This document shows, piece after piece, positions 43,196-51,904 of a stretch of DNA of 64,000 nucleotides. Every line of letters begins with the position of its first letter. The stretch's first letter is position 1. Source of the DNA: JAWPMT01 sp965601475 (lineage in GTDB: Bacteria > Bacteroidota > Bacteroidia > Cytophagales > Cyclobacteriaceae); assembly GCA_965601475.1 (NCBI GenBank), contig OZ271832.1:1860001-1924000 (forward strand), in the 5' to 3' direction. Made by a program: the position numbers and the translations under genes. The notes beneath the pieces are model-generated. The model saw only the letters and a program-made list of their open reading frames with translations, was not told the DNA's origin and ran no database searches.

Positions 43196-44288
43196 ATGAC
43201 TGTAGATCAGTTGAAAGACATGAAGGCTCGCGTTAATGCCTTGAGGGGGTACCTTTGACTACGACCGCAAGAAGAAGGAACTAGAAGAAGAGGAGCTAGT
43301 CACGGCACAACCAGACTTTTGGAACGATGCTGAAAACGCCGAGAAAGTATTGCAGGGCATTCGCGCCAAGAAGGCCTGGACTACGAGCTTTGAGGCATTG
43401 GAAACGGGCCTTGGGGATGTAGAAACCCTTCAGGAATTTGCCGAAATGGGTGAAGCTTCTCCTGAGGAAGTAGAAGAGGAATATGTTCGCGTGATGAAGC
43501 TGCTTGAAGAGTTGGAGCTCAAAAAGATGCTCAGTGGAGAGGAGGATCAGCTTTCGGCGATGCTGCAAATCACACCTGGTGCGGGAGGTACAGAGAGTAA
43601 CGACTGGGCCGGTATGCTCATGCGGATGTATATCATGTGGGGGGAGGCCAACGGCTACAAGGTGAGAGAGGTGGACTTTCAGGCGGGAGATGTTGCCGGT
43701 GTGAAATCGGTGACGCTGGAATTTGAAGGACCACTGGCCTATGGCTACTTGAAGTCCGAAAATGGTGTCCATCGACTTGTGCGTATTTCTCCTTTTGATA
43801 GCGGCGGTCGTCGGCATACTTCCTTTGCTTCTGTTTACGTATACCCCGTGGTAGATAATACCATAGAGATTGACATCAACCCCAACGACGTGGAGATGCA
43901 GACCGCCAGGTCTGGTGGCGCCGGCGGACAGAATGTCAACAAAGTAGAAACCAAAGTCCAGTTGACACACAAGCCCACTGGGATCGTTGTAGTCTGCCAG
44001 GTAGAGCGCTCGCAGTTGGCCAACCGGGAGCGTGCCATGCAGATGTTGAAGTCGCAGCTTTATCAGATGGAAATCGAGAAACGCAATGCTGAGCGTGACA
44101 AGGTAGAAGCCTCCAAGATGAAGATTGACTTCGGCTCGCAGATCAGAAACTACGTATTGCACCCCTACAAGCTGGTGAAGGATGCACGTACCTCCCATGA
44201 GCGGACCGACGTCCAAAACGTACTGGACGGAGATATCAATGACTTCATCAAGTCAGTGCTGTTGCAGGCACAAGAAACCGCAGAATAG
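43196..44288 (+). CDS. prfB: Peptide chain release factor 2 with programmed +1 frameshift
   Basis: RF2 reads UAA and UGA stop codons and releases the finished peptide. ATG at 43196 opens a 20-codon frame ending in CTT TGA (stop at 43256-43258). After a +1 shift the frame continues DYDRKKKELEEE to 44288, giving about 363 residues. The SPF codon-recognition motif lies in ISPFDSGGRRHTS and the catalytic GGQ in RSGGAGGQNVNKVETK. This is the classical autoregulatory design in which low RF2 allows shifting at the in-frame UGA. A TAATTTCG element near 43158 may be the promoter. Confidence 0.97.
43243..43259 (+). promoter_or_regulatory. prfB frameshift site
   Basis: AGGGGG-TAC-CTT-TGA-C: a Shine-Dalgarno-like AGGGGG three bases upstream of the slippery CTT, followed by UGA and C. 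The layout (internal SD, slippery CUU, UGAC) matches the canonical bacterial RF2 site. Confidence 0.95.
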
Positions 44289-44290
44289 CA

Positions 44291-44640
44291 TCAGGAGCAG
44301 CCAGGTGTGATGCCACGGGCATCCAAGCCAGCACCGGCTGTCCGCGCATAGTCCACCTTGCCTACGGCGAAGGTGAACACCCTGCTCTGCCTACCATCCG
44401 GGCTAGGTTGACAGGATTGTGCCTCGATCTCTATAAGCTTTGCGTCATTACCAATTCAAAAAAAGCTCTAGGCCCAAGCTCCCAAGACTGATGAACCACG
44501 TGGCAGACTGTCTGAGAGTGCTGTTGTAACGGTTTGAAGATCATTGCAGGCCGGCCGGTAACGGTCTTTGTTTTGGTCTTGAACCCGGAGTGAAACTTTT
44601 GGTAAAAATGGATGGTTTTCTCATCGTTGTTTGAAATCAC
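44291..44640 (-). pseudogene. Possible decayed gene between prfB and the MFS gene
   Basis: A minus-strand frame ending at the TGA 44291-44293 reads NDAKLIEIEAQSCQPSPDGR, then a Val/Phe stretch and GLDARGITPGCS. It looks like the C-terminus of a real protein but opens directly after a stop. Upstream, a different frame from 44640 (MISNNDEKTIHFYQKFHSGF at its start) ends nearby, and the two would join with a one-base shift in a T-rich run near 44457. Chance is not excluded. Confidence 0.25.
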
Positions 44641-44654
44641 TCTACATTCGCGGC

Positions 44655-45821
44655 GTGTCTAAGTACTCCCGCAACTTCTGGTTGCTTTGCTTTAGTTCCT
44701 TCCTCTTTTTCACTTCCATCACCATGGTTCTGGCTGAATTGCCAGACTATCTTAAATCGTTGGGCGGAGAGGAATACCTGGGTTTAATCATTGCCCTGGC
44801 TACTTTATCGGCTGGTATTTCCAGGCCATTCAGTGGCAAGCTTACGGACAGATGGGGGCGCATTCCTGTCATGATATTTGGGTCCACCGTTGGCATGATC
44901 GTATGCTTCTTGTATCCTGCTTTGGCATCTGTCTTCGGCTTTCTGACACTGAGGTTCATGCATGGTTTTGCAACGGGGTTCAAGCCTACCGGCACTGCTG
45001 CTTATGTGGCAGACATTGTCGGACCGCAATACCGAGGTGAGGCTATGGGTATTGCCAGCTTTTTTGGCTCTACGGGCATGGCCATGGGCCCTTCTATCGG
45101 ATCGATGATCTTTTTGAGTTTTGATATCAATGCCTTGTTCTATGTGAGCGGAGTGGCTTCGATACTATCGATCCTGATCCTGGCGGGGATGAAGGAGACC
45201 CTGAAAGAACGCAGTCCTTTCAAGCTGTCGATGCTGAAGGTAGGCAAGGATGAGGTTTTCGAGAAAACTGTGATGCCTGCGTCTATCGTTATGATGCTTT
45301 CAATGGTGGCCTTCGGCACATTGCTGACCCTTTCACCGGACTTCAGCAACTACCTGGGCATCAAGAATAAGGGCCTGTTTTTCACTTTTTACACGGGTGC
45401 ATCGATGATGGCCAGAATTGTTGGCGGCTCATTGTCCGACAGAATCGGCCGCATTGCCGTACTCAAGGCCAGTACGGCCATTATCTTCATTGCGATGGTC
45501 TTTACGGGTTTTGCCAAAGACCCCGTCTGGTTGTTTGCCGGTGCTTTGATCTATGGTGTCGGCAACGGACTGACGAACCCAACGCTTTTTGCTTGGGCTA
45601 TTGATCTCTGTCCGGAGCAGTTTCGGGGGCGTGGTGTCGCCACCCTCTACATTTTTCTGGAATTGGGGATTGGAAGCGGGTCCTTGTTTTCAGGCTGGGC
45701 ATTTCAGCAGGATCCGTCACGGTTTCCCATCATTTTCGCAGCCTCGGGGCTGTTTTCCCTGATTGGATTTGTCTACCTGATGTCATTGCGGCGGAAGCCC
45801 GGCATACAGGTACATGGTTAG
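44655..45821 (+). CDS. MFS transporter
   Basis: A 388-residue major facilitator with 12 membrane helices. The loop 2-3 signature GKLTDRWGRIPVM and its repeat GGSLSDRIGRIAVL at helices 8-9 are intact, and the family D motif FMHGFATGFKPTGTAAYVAD is visible at helix 5. It resembles drug/sugar-efflux MFS proteins of Bacteroidota. The cargo is unknown. I chose GTG at 44655 (MSKYSRNFWLLC) over the TTG at 44631 because related proteins start near this point. Confidence 0.9.
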   Translation: MSKYSRNFWLLCFSSFLFFTSITMVLAELPDYLKSLGGEEYLGLIIALATLSAGISRPFSGKLTDRWGRIPVMIFGSTVGMIVCFLYPALASVFGFLTLRFMHGFATGFKPTGTAAYVADIVGPQYRGEAMGIASFFGSTGMAMGPSIGSMIFLSFDINALFYVSGVASILSILILAGMKETLKERSPFKLSMLKVGKDEVFEKTVMPASIVMMLSMVAFGTLLTLSPDFSNYLGIKNKGLFFTFYTGASMMARIVGGSLSDRIGRIAVLKASTAIIFIAMVFTGFAKDPVWLFAGALIYGVGNGLTNPTLFAWAIDLCPEQFRGRGVATLYIFLELGIGSGSLFSGWAFQQDPSRFPIIFAASGLFSLIGFVYLMSLRRKPGIQVHG

Positions 45822-45897
45822 TTAACTGAAACAGCCACTCTGTTGGGGGGATGATGACAGCCAGCCACCTCATTCGGTTCCTTAGCTTGCATATCCA

Positions 45898-46140
45898 TTA
45901 AGAAGCGCGCTTTTCAATGCGCTGCCTCAGACCCGAATACTTACCAAAGAACCACTGTAGCACTACCGTGACGATGATCAGGTTGATGATCCCATTTGCT
46001 ACACACATCCAAAAGCCGACATCCGCTGGATTGAAGCTACCAACCGGGGGTGGATAGATATGCATCAGCGCGGCCATGTGGAGGGGAAGCAGTATGAGCC
46101 ACCCCACGGTGTACAGACGCAATTTGAATAACCAAAACAT
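45898..46140 (-). CDS. Small membrane protein, 80 residues
   Basis: Two predicted helices (LYTVGWLILLPLHMAALMHI and CVANGIINLIIVTVVLQWFF) separated by a Pro-rich loop with GSFNPADVGFW. The C-terminus is basic. The frame stays open for about 76 codons upstream of the ATG at 46140 without another ATG and with plausible composition, so an N-terminal extension or decay is possible. No family is recognised. It is divergent from the YhhN gene. Confidence 0.6.
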   Translation of the reverse strand: MFWLFKLRLYTVGWLILLPLHMAALMHIYPPPVGSFNPADVGFWMCVANGIINLIIVTVVLQWFFGKYSGLRQRIEKRAS

Positions 46141-46325
46141 ACTTTTTTCTTGTGGATGTACATGATCCTGTTGGTGCCAGATTGTTTTCTCTACCCAGAC
46201 TGCAATGATCGGTCCGGAGGGACTTACGGGTTCGCCAATATCAATAACAGGTCTGCCAAAATGAACCCAGCGCCGGTCCCTTATGGGCTCTGTTGGGATG
46301 AAACATCTAACCGATGGGAGGGTCG

Positions 46326-47036
46326 ATGGTGCAGAATTGCTTATTTTCGGGCCAAAACAACCAGTTGCCTACCGCCAGGATCTTTTTCTTTTTGTACCTC
46401 ATCGCAGGTCTGCTCAATCTTTATGCGCACTATGCCGGAAATGAAGCTTTGGGCAATTACACCAAGCCGGCACTGATGCCGCTATTGCTTTTCTATATCT
46501 ATGAATCCTCTAAGGGGCGGGTGACCTTCCTCATTTTGTTGCTTTGCATAGCGGTCATCCTCAGTTGGGGTGGAGATTTAGCTTTGATGTATGATGGAGA
46601 GCTATTTTTCGTCATGGGCCTGGGGCTGTTCCTCCTGGCACATATTGCTTACAGCTTTCTTTTTCTCAGGAGCATTGATTTCAAAATTGAAGTAGGTTAT
46701 TGGCGAATATTACCCGTGGTGCTGTTCGCGGTATTTTTCATTTACTATCTCCAACCTCACACTGGCAGCATGACTATTCCCGTGGTGGTCTATGCGCTTG
46801 TCATCTCTGTTATGGTAGGCACGGCTTTACTCCGTGAGCGTCGGGTACCGCAGCGCAGTTTTGTCCTGGTCGCTATAGGTAGCGGCCTGTTTATCCTCTC
46901 TGATGCCATGATTGGAACATCAAAGTTTGTGCAGCCCTTTTATTGCGCGGAGTGCCTGATCATGTCGACCTATATAGCAGCGCAGCTATTGATCACCATG
47001 GGCATACTAGAGCAGAATAACGCTCAGTCAGTGTAG
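46326..47036 (+). CDS. YhhN/TMEM86-like membrane protein
   Basis: A 236-residue protein with eight predicted helices. YhhN marks are KPALMPLLLFYIYES, ILSWGGDLALM with the conserved Asp, GLGLFLLAHIAYSFLFL and the late SGLFILSDAMIGTSKF with another Asp. Mammalian relatives hydrolyse lysoplasmalogens; bacterial functions are not established. ATG at 46326; 46314 is an alternative. The last 13 bases overlap the convergent toastrack gene. Confidence 0.9.
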   Translation: MVQNCLFSGQNNQLPTARIFFFLYLIAGLLNLYAHYAGNEALGNYTKPALMPLLLFYIYESSKGRVTFLILLLCIAVILSWGGDLALMYDGELFFVMGLGLFLLAHIAYSFLFLRSIDFKIEVGYWRILPVVLFAVFFIYYLQPHTGSMTIPVVVYALVISVMVGTALLRERRVPQRSFVLVAIGSGLFILSDAMIGTSKFVQPFYCAECLIMSTYIAAQLLITMGILEQNNAQSV

Positions 47037-47917
47037 CGGAAATCGACGTTACCAAGCGAAACGTCTACTTTGAATGTGAGGAGGTTTTCCGCTTCCGCAT
47101 TGTAAGCGCGATTGATGTAGACATTCTTCTCCACTTCTTCAAATTCCTTGAGCATACTCAAACCCCTAAACGGAGAATCTTTGAGATAGATGATGACGGG
47201 TTCGTCTTTGGGGAGAAGTACAAGGAGTTTGCCGAGGCCGACGTTGCAGCTGACTTCGCAGGAGTTGGCTACAGGATGTGTGAAATCTAGGATAGCTTTA
47301 CCAAAGCCGATTTCTGCTGACACATATCGTGCTCTGGCGTGATCGAGGTCCCTGGCTTCGAATGAGCCCAGGTCTACTTTCACCAGGAAGGAGTCCATTT
47401 CACATAAGTTGGGCATCATATGGTCGTATTCTACTTTGACCTCAGCACTACCGGTCTGGACTTTGAGCTTCCGGATTTTGGCACCACTGAGATTGATATC
47501 GGAAGTCCCGATGCCGTATTGCATATTGAGGTTATAGACCTTGTCGTCGCTGAGCAGAATCTTCCAGTAGTTGTCGTCTTTTTCCGAGGGTGAGGAACCC
47601 AGCATGGCGAAGGCCAGGCCATCGCCCAATCCTGAGGATCGATATTCTTCCAGTTCCAGAGAGACATTGCAGGACCGGTCCAAAATCAATGCATCGAAAG
47701 AGGGGTTGATTTTGTCCAGGTCGGGATTTCCATAAATATGGAGTGGATTGCCCTGTGGGATCAGTCTCCAGTACGTATGGCCTGAGGTAGCTTGAAAATC
47801 AAAATTCACGGTATCAAACCGTGAAATTTCGTTAAGAGAATAGAACTTTTTTAGCTGTGCTACCGATGTTGATGCCAGTACACAGCCCATACCAATCGTC
47901 AACGCCCACTTCAACAT
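47024..47917 (-). CDS. Exported toastrack-like (DUF2154/LiaF-type) adhesion-like domain protein
   Basis: A 297-residue protein with a signal peptide (ALTIGMGCVLASTSVAQ). The body consists of short repeated beta strands (TSDINLSGAKIRKLKVQTG, SFLVKVDLGSFEARDLD, AEIGFGKAILDFTH, CEVSCNVGLGKLLVLLP), which fits the right-handed beta-helix toastrack fold found in LiaF, SpoIID-like and antimicrobial-response proteins. Final strand VDVSLGNVDFRYTD. It is a periplasmic or surface protein. The function is unknown. Confidence 0.72.
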   Translation of the reverse strand: MLKWALTIGMGCVLASTSVAQLKKFYSLNEISRFDTVNFDFQATSGHTYWRLIPQGNPLHIYGNPDLDKINPSFDALILDRSCNVSLELEEYRSSGLGDGLAFAMLGSSPSEKDDNYWKILLSDDKVYNLNMQYGIGTSDINLSGAKIRKLKVQTGSAEVKVEYDHMMPNLCEMDSFLVKVDLGSFEARDLDHARARYVSAEIGFGKAILDFTHPVANSCEVSCNVGLGKLLVLLPKDEPVIIYLKDSPFRGLSMLKEFEEVEKNVYINRAYNAEAENLLTFKVDVSLGNVDFRYTD

Positions 47918-47966
47918 GCCCCAGTATACGGAATTGATATCGACATGTTGCGAGAATAGCGGTTTC

Positions 47967-49079
47967 CTAGAAGAATTCCTTCATCTTCTCAAAGAAACTC
48001 TTATCTCCCTTCGCCGGACTTGGTTCAAAATTCTCGGAACCCCGTAACGACTCGAGTATGTTCCTTTCTTCCTTCGTTAGCTGCTTGGGTGTCCAAATGT
48101 TCACGTGGATGAGCTGATCCCCCTTGCCATAGCCATCCAGATCTTTGATTCCCTTACCTCTCAATCTCAGGATCTTGCCACTTTGTGTGCCGGGTTCGAT
48201 CTTTATTTTGACCTTCCCTTCGATGGTCGGCACCTCTACCGATGTACCCAGAACGGCATCCACGAAACTCAGGTGCAGATCATAGATCACATTGTTGCCA
48301 TCTCTTTTCAGCGTGTCATCCTCTGCCTCCTCGACTACGATGAGCAGATCTCCCGGAATGCCACCTGCCACTTCATTGCCCTTGCCAGACATGGACAGTT
48401 GCATTCCTTCTGAAACGCCAGCTGGTATTTTGATGGTGATTACTTCTTCCTCACGCTTTAGTCCGGAACTATCCACACCTGGAGCGCGGCTATCTACTAT
48501 CTGCCCTGTACCGCCGCAGGTGGAGCACGTTGTGGTGGACATCATTTGCCCCAACATCGTGTTCATCACCTTCTTGATTTGGCCGGTTCCCTGGCAGGTG
48601 GGACAGGTTTTGAATGTGGTGCTTGGGTCTACTTTGAGACGATTGACCTTGATTTTCTTCTCTACACCGTTGGCGACTTCATCCAGCGAGAGCGTGAGCT
48701 TGATACGAAGGTTAGTACCCTTGCGGGTCCTCCTCCCTCCACGACTGCCTCCACCACCGAAGAAACTGTCAAAAGGACTGCCCCCACCGAAGATATCTCC
48801 AAACTGCGAGAAGATATCTTCCATGTTCATGCTGCCTCCGCTGAAGCCGCCTCCGCCCATACCCTGGTGGCCGAAACGGTCGTATTTCGCTCTTTTCTCT
48901 TCGTTGCTCAGGATTTCATATGCTTCAGCGGCCTCTTTGAACTTCTCCTCGGCCTCCGCATCTCCCGGGTTTTTATCAGGGTGGAACTTGATGGCTATCT
49001 TTCGATAGGCTTTCTTGATCTCATCCCCAGAAGCGGACTTATCTACACCAAGTACGTCGTAATAATCTCTTTTAGCCAT
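47967..49079 (-). CDS. dnaJ: Chaperone DnaJ with a reduced zinc-finger region
   Basis: A 370-residue Hsp40. The J domain contains the HPD tripeptide (FHPDKNPGD), then a Gly/Phe-rich linker (GGGGFSGGSMN, GGGSPFDSFFGGGGSRGG), a zinc region and two C-terminal substrate domains (IKIPAGVSEGMQLSMSGKGN). Only two CxxCxGxG motifs are present (CPTCQGTGQI and CSTCGGTGQI), corresponding to motifs 2 and 3; motifs 1 and 4 are absent, so only one zinc centre is expected. It is two bases downstream of grpE, in an operon. Confidence 0.95.
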   Translation of the reverse strand: MAKRDYYDVLGVDKSASGDEIKKAYRKIAIKFHPDKNPGDAEAEEKFKEAAEAYEILSNEEKRAKYDRFGHQGMGGGGFSGGSMNMEDIFSQFGDIFGGGSPFDSFFGGGGSRGGRRTRKGTNLRIKLTLSLDEVANGVEKKIKVNRLKVDPSTTFKTCPTCQGTGQIKKVMNTMLGQMMSTTTCSTCGGTGQIVDSRAPGVDSSGLKREEEVITIKIPAGVSEGMQLSMSGKGNEVAGGIPGDLLIVVEEAEDDTLKRDGNNVIYDLHLSFVDAVLGTSVEVPTIEGKVKIKIEPGTQSGKILRLRGKGIKDLDGYGKGDQLIHVNIWTPKQLTKEERNILESLRGSENFEPSPAKGDKSFFEKMKEFF

Positions 49080-49081
49080 GT

Positions 49082-49639
49082 TTACTTACTGGCGCCTGTC
49101 ACCACTTTTGCGAATCTTATAACTCTGTCTCCCAGGGCATAGCCCTTCTCCACGACATCTACGATTTTGCCTTCCAGCTCAGTTGAAGGTGCTGGAATTT
49201 GCGTAATGGCTTCGTGAAACTCGTCATTGAAGTCATCTCCCTGCGCGATTTCTATCTCCTTTAGGCCCCTGTTGTCAAGGGCTTTTCGGAATTTGTTGGC
49301 AATCAGCTCTACGCCCTCCCTGGCAGCCACATTCTCCTTGCCTTCCAGGGATTTGAGCGCTCTGTCAAAGTCATCCAGCACCGGCAGTAAGTCTATGATA
49401 AGATCTTTACTTGCCGTATTGATGATCTCGATTTTCTCTTTGGCTGTCCTCCTTCGAAAATTCTCAAACTCTGAATAAAGTCGCAAGTATTTGTCCTTAG
49501 CTTCCTTGATTTCTGCTTCCGGATCTGGCTGCTCCTGTTGTTTTTCTTCAGTTTGGGGTTGTTCTTCCCCCTCTTTTATATGCTCCTGCTGAGTCTCTGT
49601 CTGCAATGTTTCGTCTTGATCTTTTACCTCTTGTTCCAT
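49082..49639 (-). CDS. grpE: Nucleotide exchange factor GrpE
   Basis: A 185-residue cochaperone that releases ADP from DnaK. It has a long acidic, Gln/Glu-rich N-terminal coiled coil, the family stretch RLYSEFENFRRRTAKEKIE, the dimer segment LLPVLDDFDRALKSLEG and C-terminal beta domain VDVVEKGYALGDRVIRFAKV. Start ATG 49639 (MEQEVKDQDET) is chosen over a much longer upstream frame because family proteins start with this acidic tail. dnaK is not in the window. Confidence 0.94.
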   Translation of the reverse strand: MEQEVKDQDETLQTETQQEHIKEGEEQPQTEEKQQEQPDPEAEIKEAKDKYLRLYSEFENFRRRTAKEKIEIINTASKDLIIDLLPVLDDFDRALKSLEGKENVAAREGVELIANKFRKALDNRGLKEIEIAQGDDFNDEFHEAITQIPAPSTELEGKIVDVVEKGYALGDRVIRFAKVVTGASK

Positions 49640-49665
49640 GTCTAGTGGATGGATATCTTTGCGAT

Positions 49666-49714
49666 CCTTTTGACCAATTACTTTGCCAATTGTCAAAAGG
49701 TGACAGATTGTCAC
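49666..49714. promoter_or_regulatory. Inverted repeats upstream of grpE-dnaJ
   Basis: Two dyads: CCTTTTGAC (49666-49674) with GTCAAAAGG (49692-49700), and GTGACA-GAT-TGTCAC (49700-49714). They touch at 49700 and fill the 103-base divergent space between grpE and the next gene. They are positioned to act as operators of the heat-shock operon or of the divergent gene. Neither matches the CIRCE sequence. Confidence 0.5.
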
Positions 49715-49742
49715 ACAAAATCCAATCAAGAACTCAATTGCC

Positions 49743-50903
49743 ATGTCAATCAAATTTGAGGGCATCCGCCTCATCAAATTCCCAAATTACCATAAGCCAT
49801 GGATTCCGCTGCTGATCATAGTGATGGCAAGTACCGATCTGAATGCACAGAGGGACTATTATGCAACGGAACAGTTTCATAAAGGTGGAGTGAAGCTGGT
49901 GCGGGGACGACCCCGTGAAAATCACCAGTTCATCCTTTTGCAAGATGGGAATGAACAAAAAAAACTGACACCACAGGACATTGAGTCCTATGGCTTCGCC
50001 AATGGCGAGAAATTTGTCACCCGGGAAATATCAGTAGGAATCGGTCAATCGAAGAGGGTTTTTTTGAAGGTGATCCGAAAAGGTAAGTTGACCCTCTACG
50101 GGTACAAACCCATCGACGGACCTGAAGAGCTGTTTCTGGAAGTGAATGGTCAAAACCTTCGACGGCTTTCCGGCGACCCAAGGACAGTCAGAGCACAAAT
50201 CCTAACTGCCACACACGACCGCGAATGGAACAGACGTCAAGACAAGGTATTGAAGGGTAATAAGATTTCAGCCAAGCGGTTCATTTCCTTATATAACCGT
50301 GAAAGCACGAAAACCCTGCCTCATGCAAAGTTGGGGCTGCGTTTTGGTTTGAAGACCGCAGAATTGAAAGTTGGCAGAGGCGCATTTGGGCTTTCCATAG
50401 CCAACCTCGTAGAAGATGAACTCTTCTTGCCCCTTCAAATAGACTTTGGTAAGAATTCGTCAGTATTTCTCGGTGGCTTTGTAGAACTCCCCATACTCTC
50501 GAATGACCTGTTTTTTGTCACAGAGATTAACATAGTGAATCACAAGTTTGAGTTCAGCCCTGGACTATTATCGGAGGTTGAGATCACGGCTTTGGAATTA
50601 CCTGTAAGGTTGAAATATGGACTGCCAACATGGCCATTAAGACCTCATGTGAGCCTTGGCTTCTTTCCGACTCAATTGCTCAGAAATAGCACCACCATTA
50701 GCATCGGTGATGATGTAAGCACTGAAAATTTCTTGACAGACACCTATTTCGGTACTGACTTCACTTTGGGGCTGGATTGGACGTTGGCCGCCCGAAGGGT
50801 AATATCCTTCCATTTTCGCAGGGCCAATTCTTTTCAATTGCGGAGTGTCAGTGACGACGTGAAAATAAGACAAAATGAAGTGGCCTTAGGGATTGCCTTC
50901 TAA
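49743..50903 (+). CDS. Hypothetical outer-membrane beta-barrel protein
   Basis: A 386-residue exported protein. A hydrophobic segment (WIPLLIIVMASTDLNAQ at residues 20-36) ends at a plausible signal-peptidase site, AQ-RD. A beta domain is followed by antiparallel barrel-like strands in the last 180 residues (FGLKTAELKVGRGAFGLSIA, VFLGGFVELPIL, VALGIAF at the C-terminus ending in Phe). A porin-like or secretion-related role is plausible. No family is recognised. It is divergent from grpE and convergent with obg, overlapping by four bases. Confidence 0.65.
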   Translation: MSIKFEGIRLIKFPNYHKPWIPLLIIVMASTDLNAQRDYYATEQFHKGGVKLVRGRPRENHQFILLQDGNEQKKLTPQDIESYGFANGEKFVTREISVGIGQSKRVFLKVIRKGKLTLYGYKPIDGPEELFLEVNGQNLRRLSGDPRTVRAQILTATHDREWNRRQDKVLKGNKISAKRFISLYNRESTKTLPHAKLGLRFGLKTAELKVGRGAFGLSIANLVEDELFLPLQIDFGKNSSVFLGGFVELPILSNDLFFVTEINIVNHKFEFSPGLLSEVEITALELPVRLKYGLPTWPLRPHVSLGFFPTQLLRNSTTISIGDDVSTENFLTDTYFGTDFTLGLDWTLAARRVISFHFRRANSFQLRSVSDDVKIRQNEVALGIAF

Positions 50904-51895
50904 GGCTTTTCAATGTTGAGCTGAGCCCAGAGAATATCTTTCAGTTGAGTGAGCCCCAGATTGGCCACACTGGAAATAAAGACTGACGTTATTTCCGGCA
51001 ACTCGGCACTTATTTCTTCTTTGAGTTCGTCATCCAACAAATCCGACTTCGATACAGCCAGTACACGATCCTTGTCCAACAGCTCGGGATTATGTTTCTC
51101 CAATTCCTTAAGTAGGATATGGTATTCGGCCTTGATATCAGCCGAATCGGCGGCAATAACGAAAAGCAAGAGGCTATTTCGCTCTATGTGACGCAAGAAT
51201 CGAAGACCTAAGCCTCTCCCTTCTGCGGCTCCTTCAATGATTCCGGGAATGTCAGCCATCACAAATGACTTGTAGTCTCTGTAGGAGACGACGCCCAGGT
51301 TGGGTGTCAATGTAGTGAAGGGGTAATCGGCGATTTCCGGCTTCGCGGCAGAAAGCACGGAAAGTAAGGTGGACTTGCCGGCATTGGGGAACCCTACCAG
51401 CCCCACATCTGCCAACAGCTTCAACTCCAGGACCACCCATTTCTCTATTCCTTCTTCACCCGGTTGAGACTCGCGTGGTGCCTGATTGGTCGAGGACTTA
51501 TAGTGGCTGTTGCCCTGTCCTCCCCTCCCTCCGGGCAGTAGTATGGCCTCCTGACCTTCTTCCAGAATTTCAGTCATGAAGGTTCCGTCCTCGACATCTC
51601 GTGCTATTGTACCCACAGGCACTTCCAGCACGATATCTTGCCCAGATTTACCGGTACGGTTGCCACCTTCTCCAGGATTTCCCTTATCCGCCTTAATGTG
51701 CTTTCTGTAACGGAGGTGGAGCAGTGTCCAGAGTTGCTTGTTGCCACGAAGAATGATGTGCCCACCACGGCCACCATCGCCACCATCCGGTCCTCCTTTC
51801 GGCACAAATTTTTCCCGACGAAAATGGGTCGACCCTGCTCCTCCGTCGCCCGAGCGAACATAGAGCTTGACGTGGTCAATGAAGTTTGTTTCCAT
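50900..51895 (-). CDS. obg: GTPase Obg/CgtA
   Basis: A 331-residue ribosome-assembly GTPase. The N-terminal Obg fold is glycine-rich (GGPDGGDGGRGGHIILRG), then the G domain with G1 GFPNAGKSTLL, G2 TTLTPNLGVV, G3 DIPGIIEGA and a late SKSD (G4). The C-terminal OCT domain found in some Obg proteins is absent, as in other Bacteroidota. It ends an adk-obg operon with nine bases between the genes. Confidence 0.96.
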   Translation of the reverse strand: METNFIDHVKLYVRSGDGGAGSTHFRREKFVPKGGPDGGDGGRGGHIILRGNKQLWTLLHLRYRKHIKADKGNPGEGGNRTGKSGQDIVLEVPVGTIARDVEDGTFMTEILEEGQEAILLPGGRGGQGNSHYKSSTNQAPRESQPGEEGIEKWVVLELKLLADVGLVGFPNAGKSTLLSVLSAAKPEIADYPFTTLTPNLGVVSYRDYKSFVMADIPGIIEGAAEGRGLGLRFLRHIERNSLLLFVIAADSADIKAEYHILLKELEKHNPELLDKDRVLAVSKSDLLDDELKEEISAELPEITSVFISSVANLGLTQLKDILWAQLNIEKP

Positions 51896-51904
51896 ATTGG
51901 AAAC

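Noticed and set aside
43051..43236. 61-residue plus-strand frame overlapping the prfB start
   Set aside because: It would cover the prfB promoter and first codons; composition is not protein-like.
46150..46476. 108-residue plus-strand frame before YhhN
   Set aside because: Overlaps the real YhhN gene in another frame and has no recognisable pattern.
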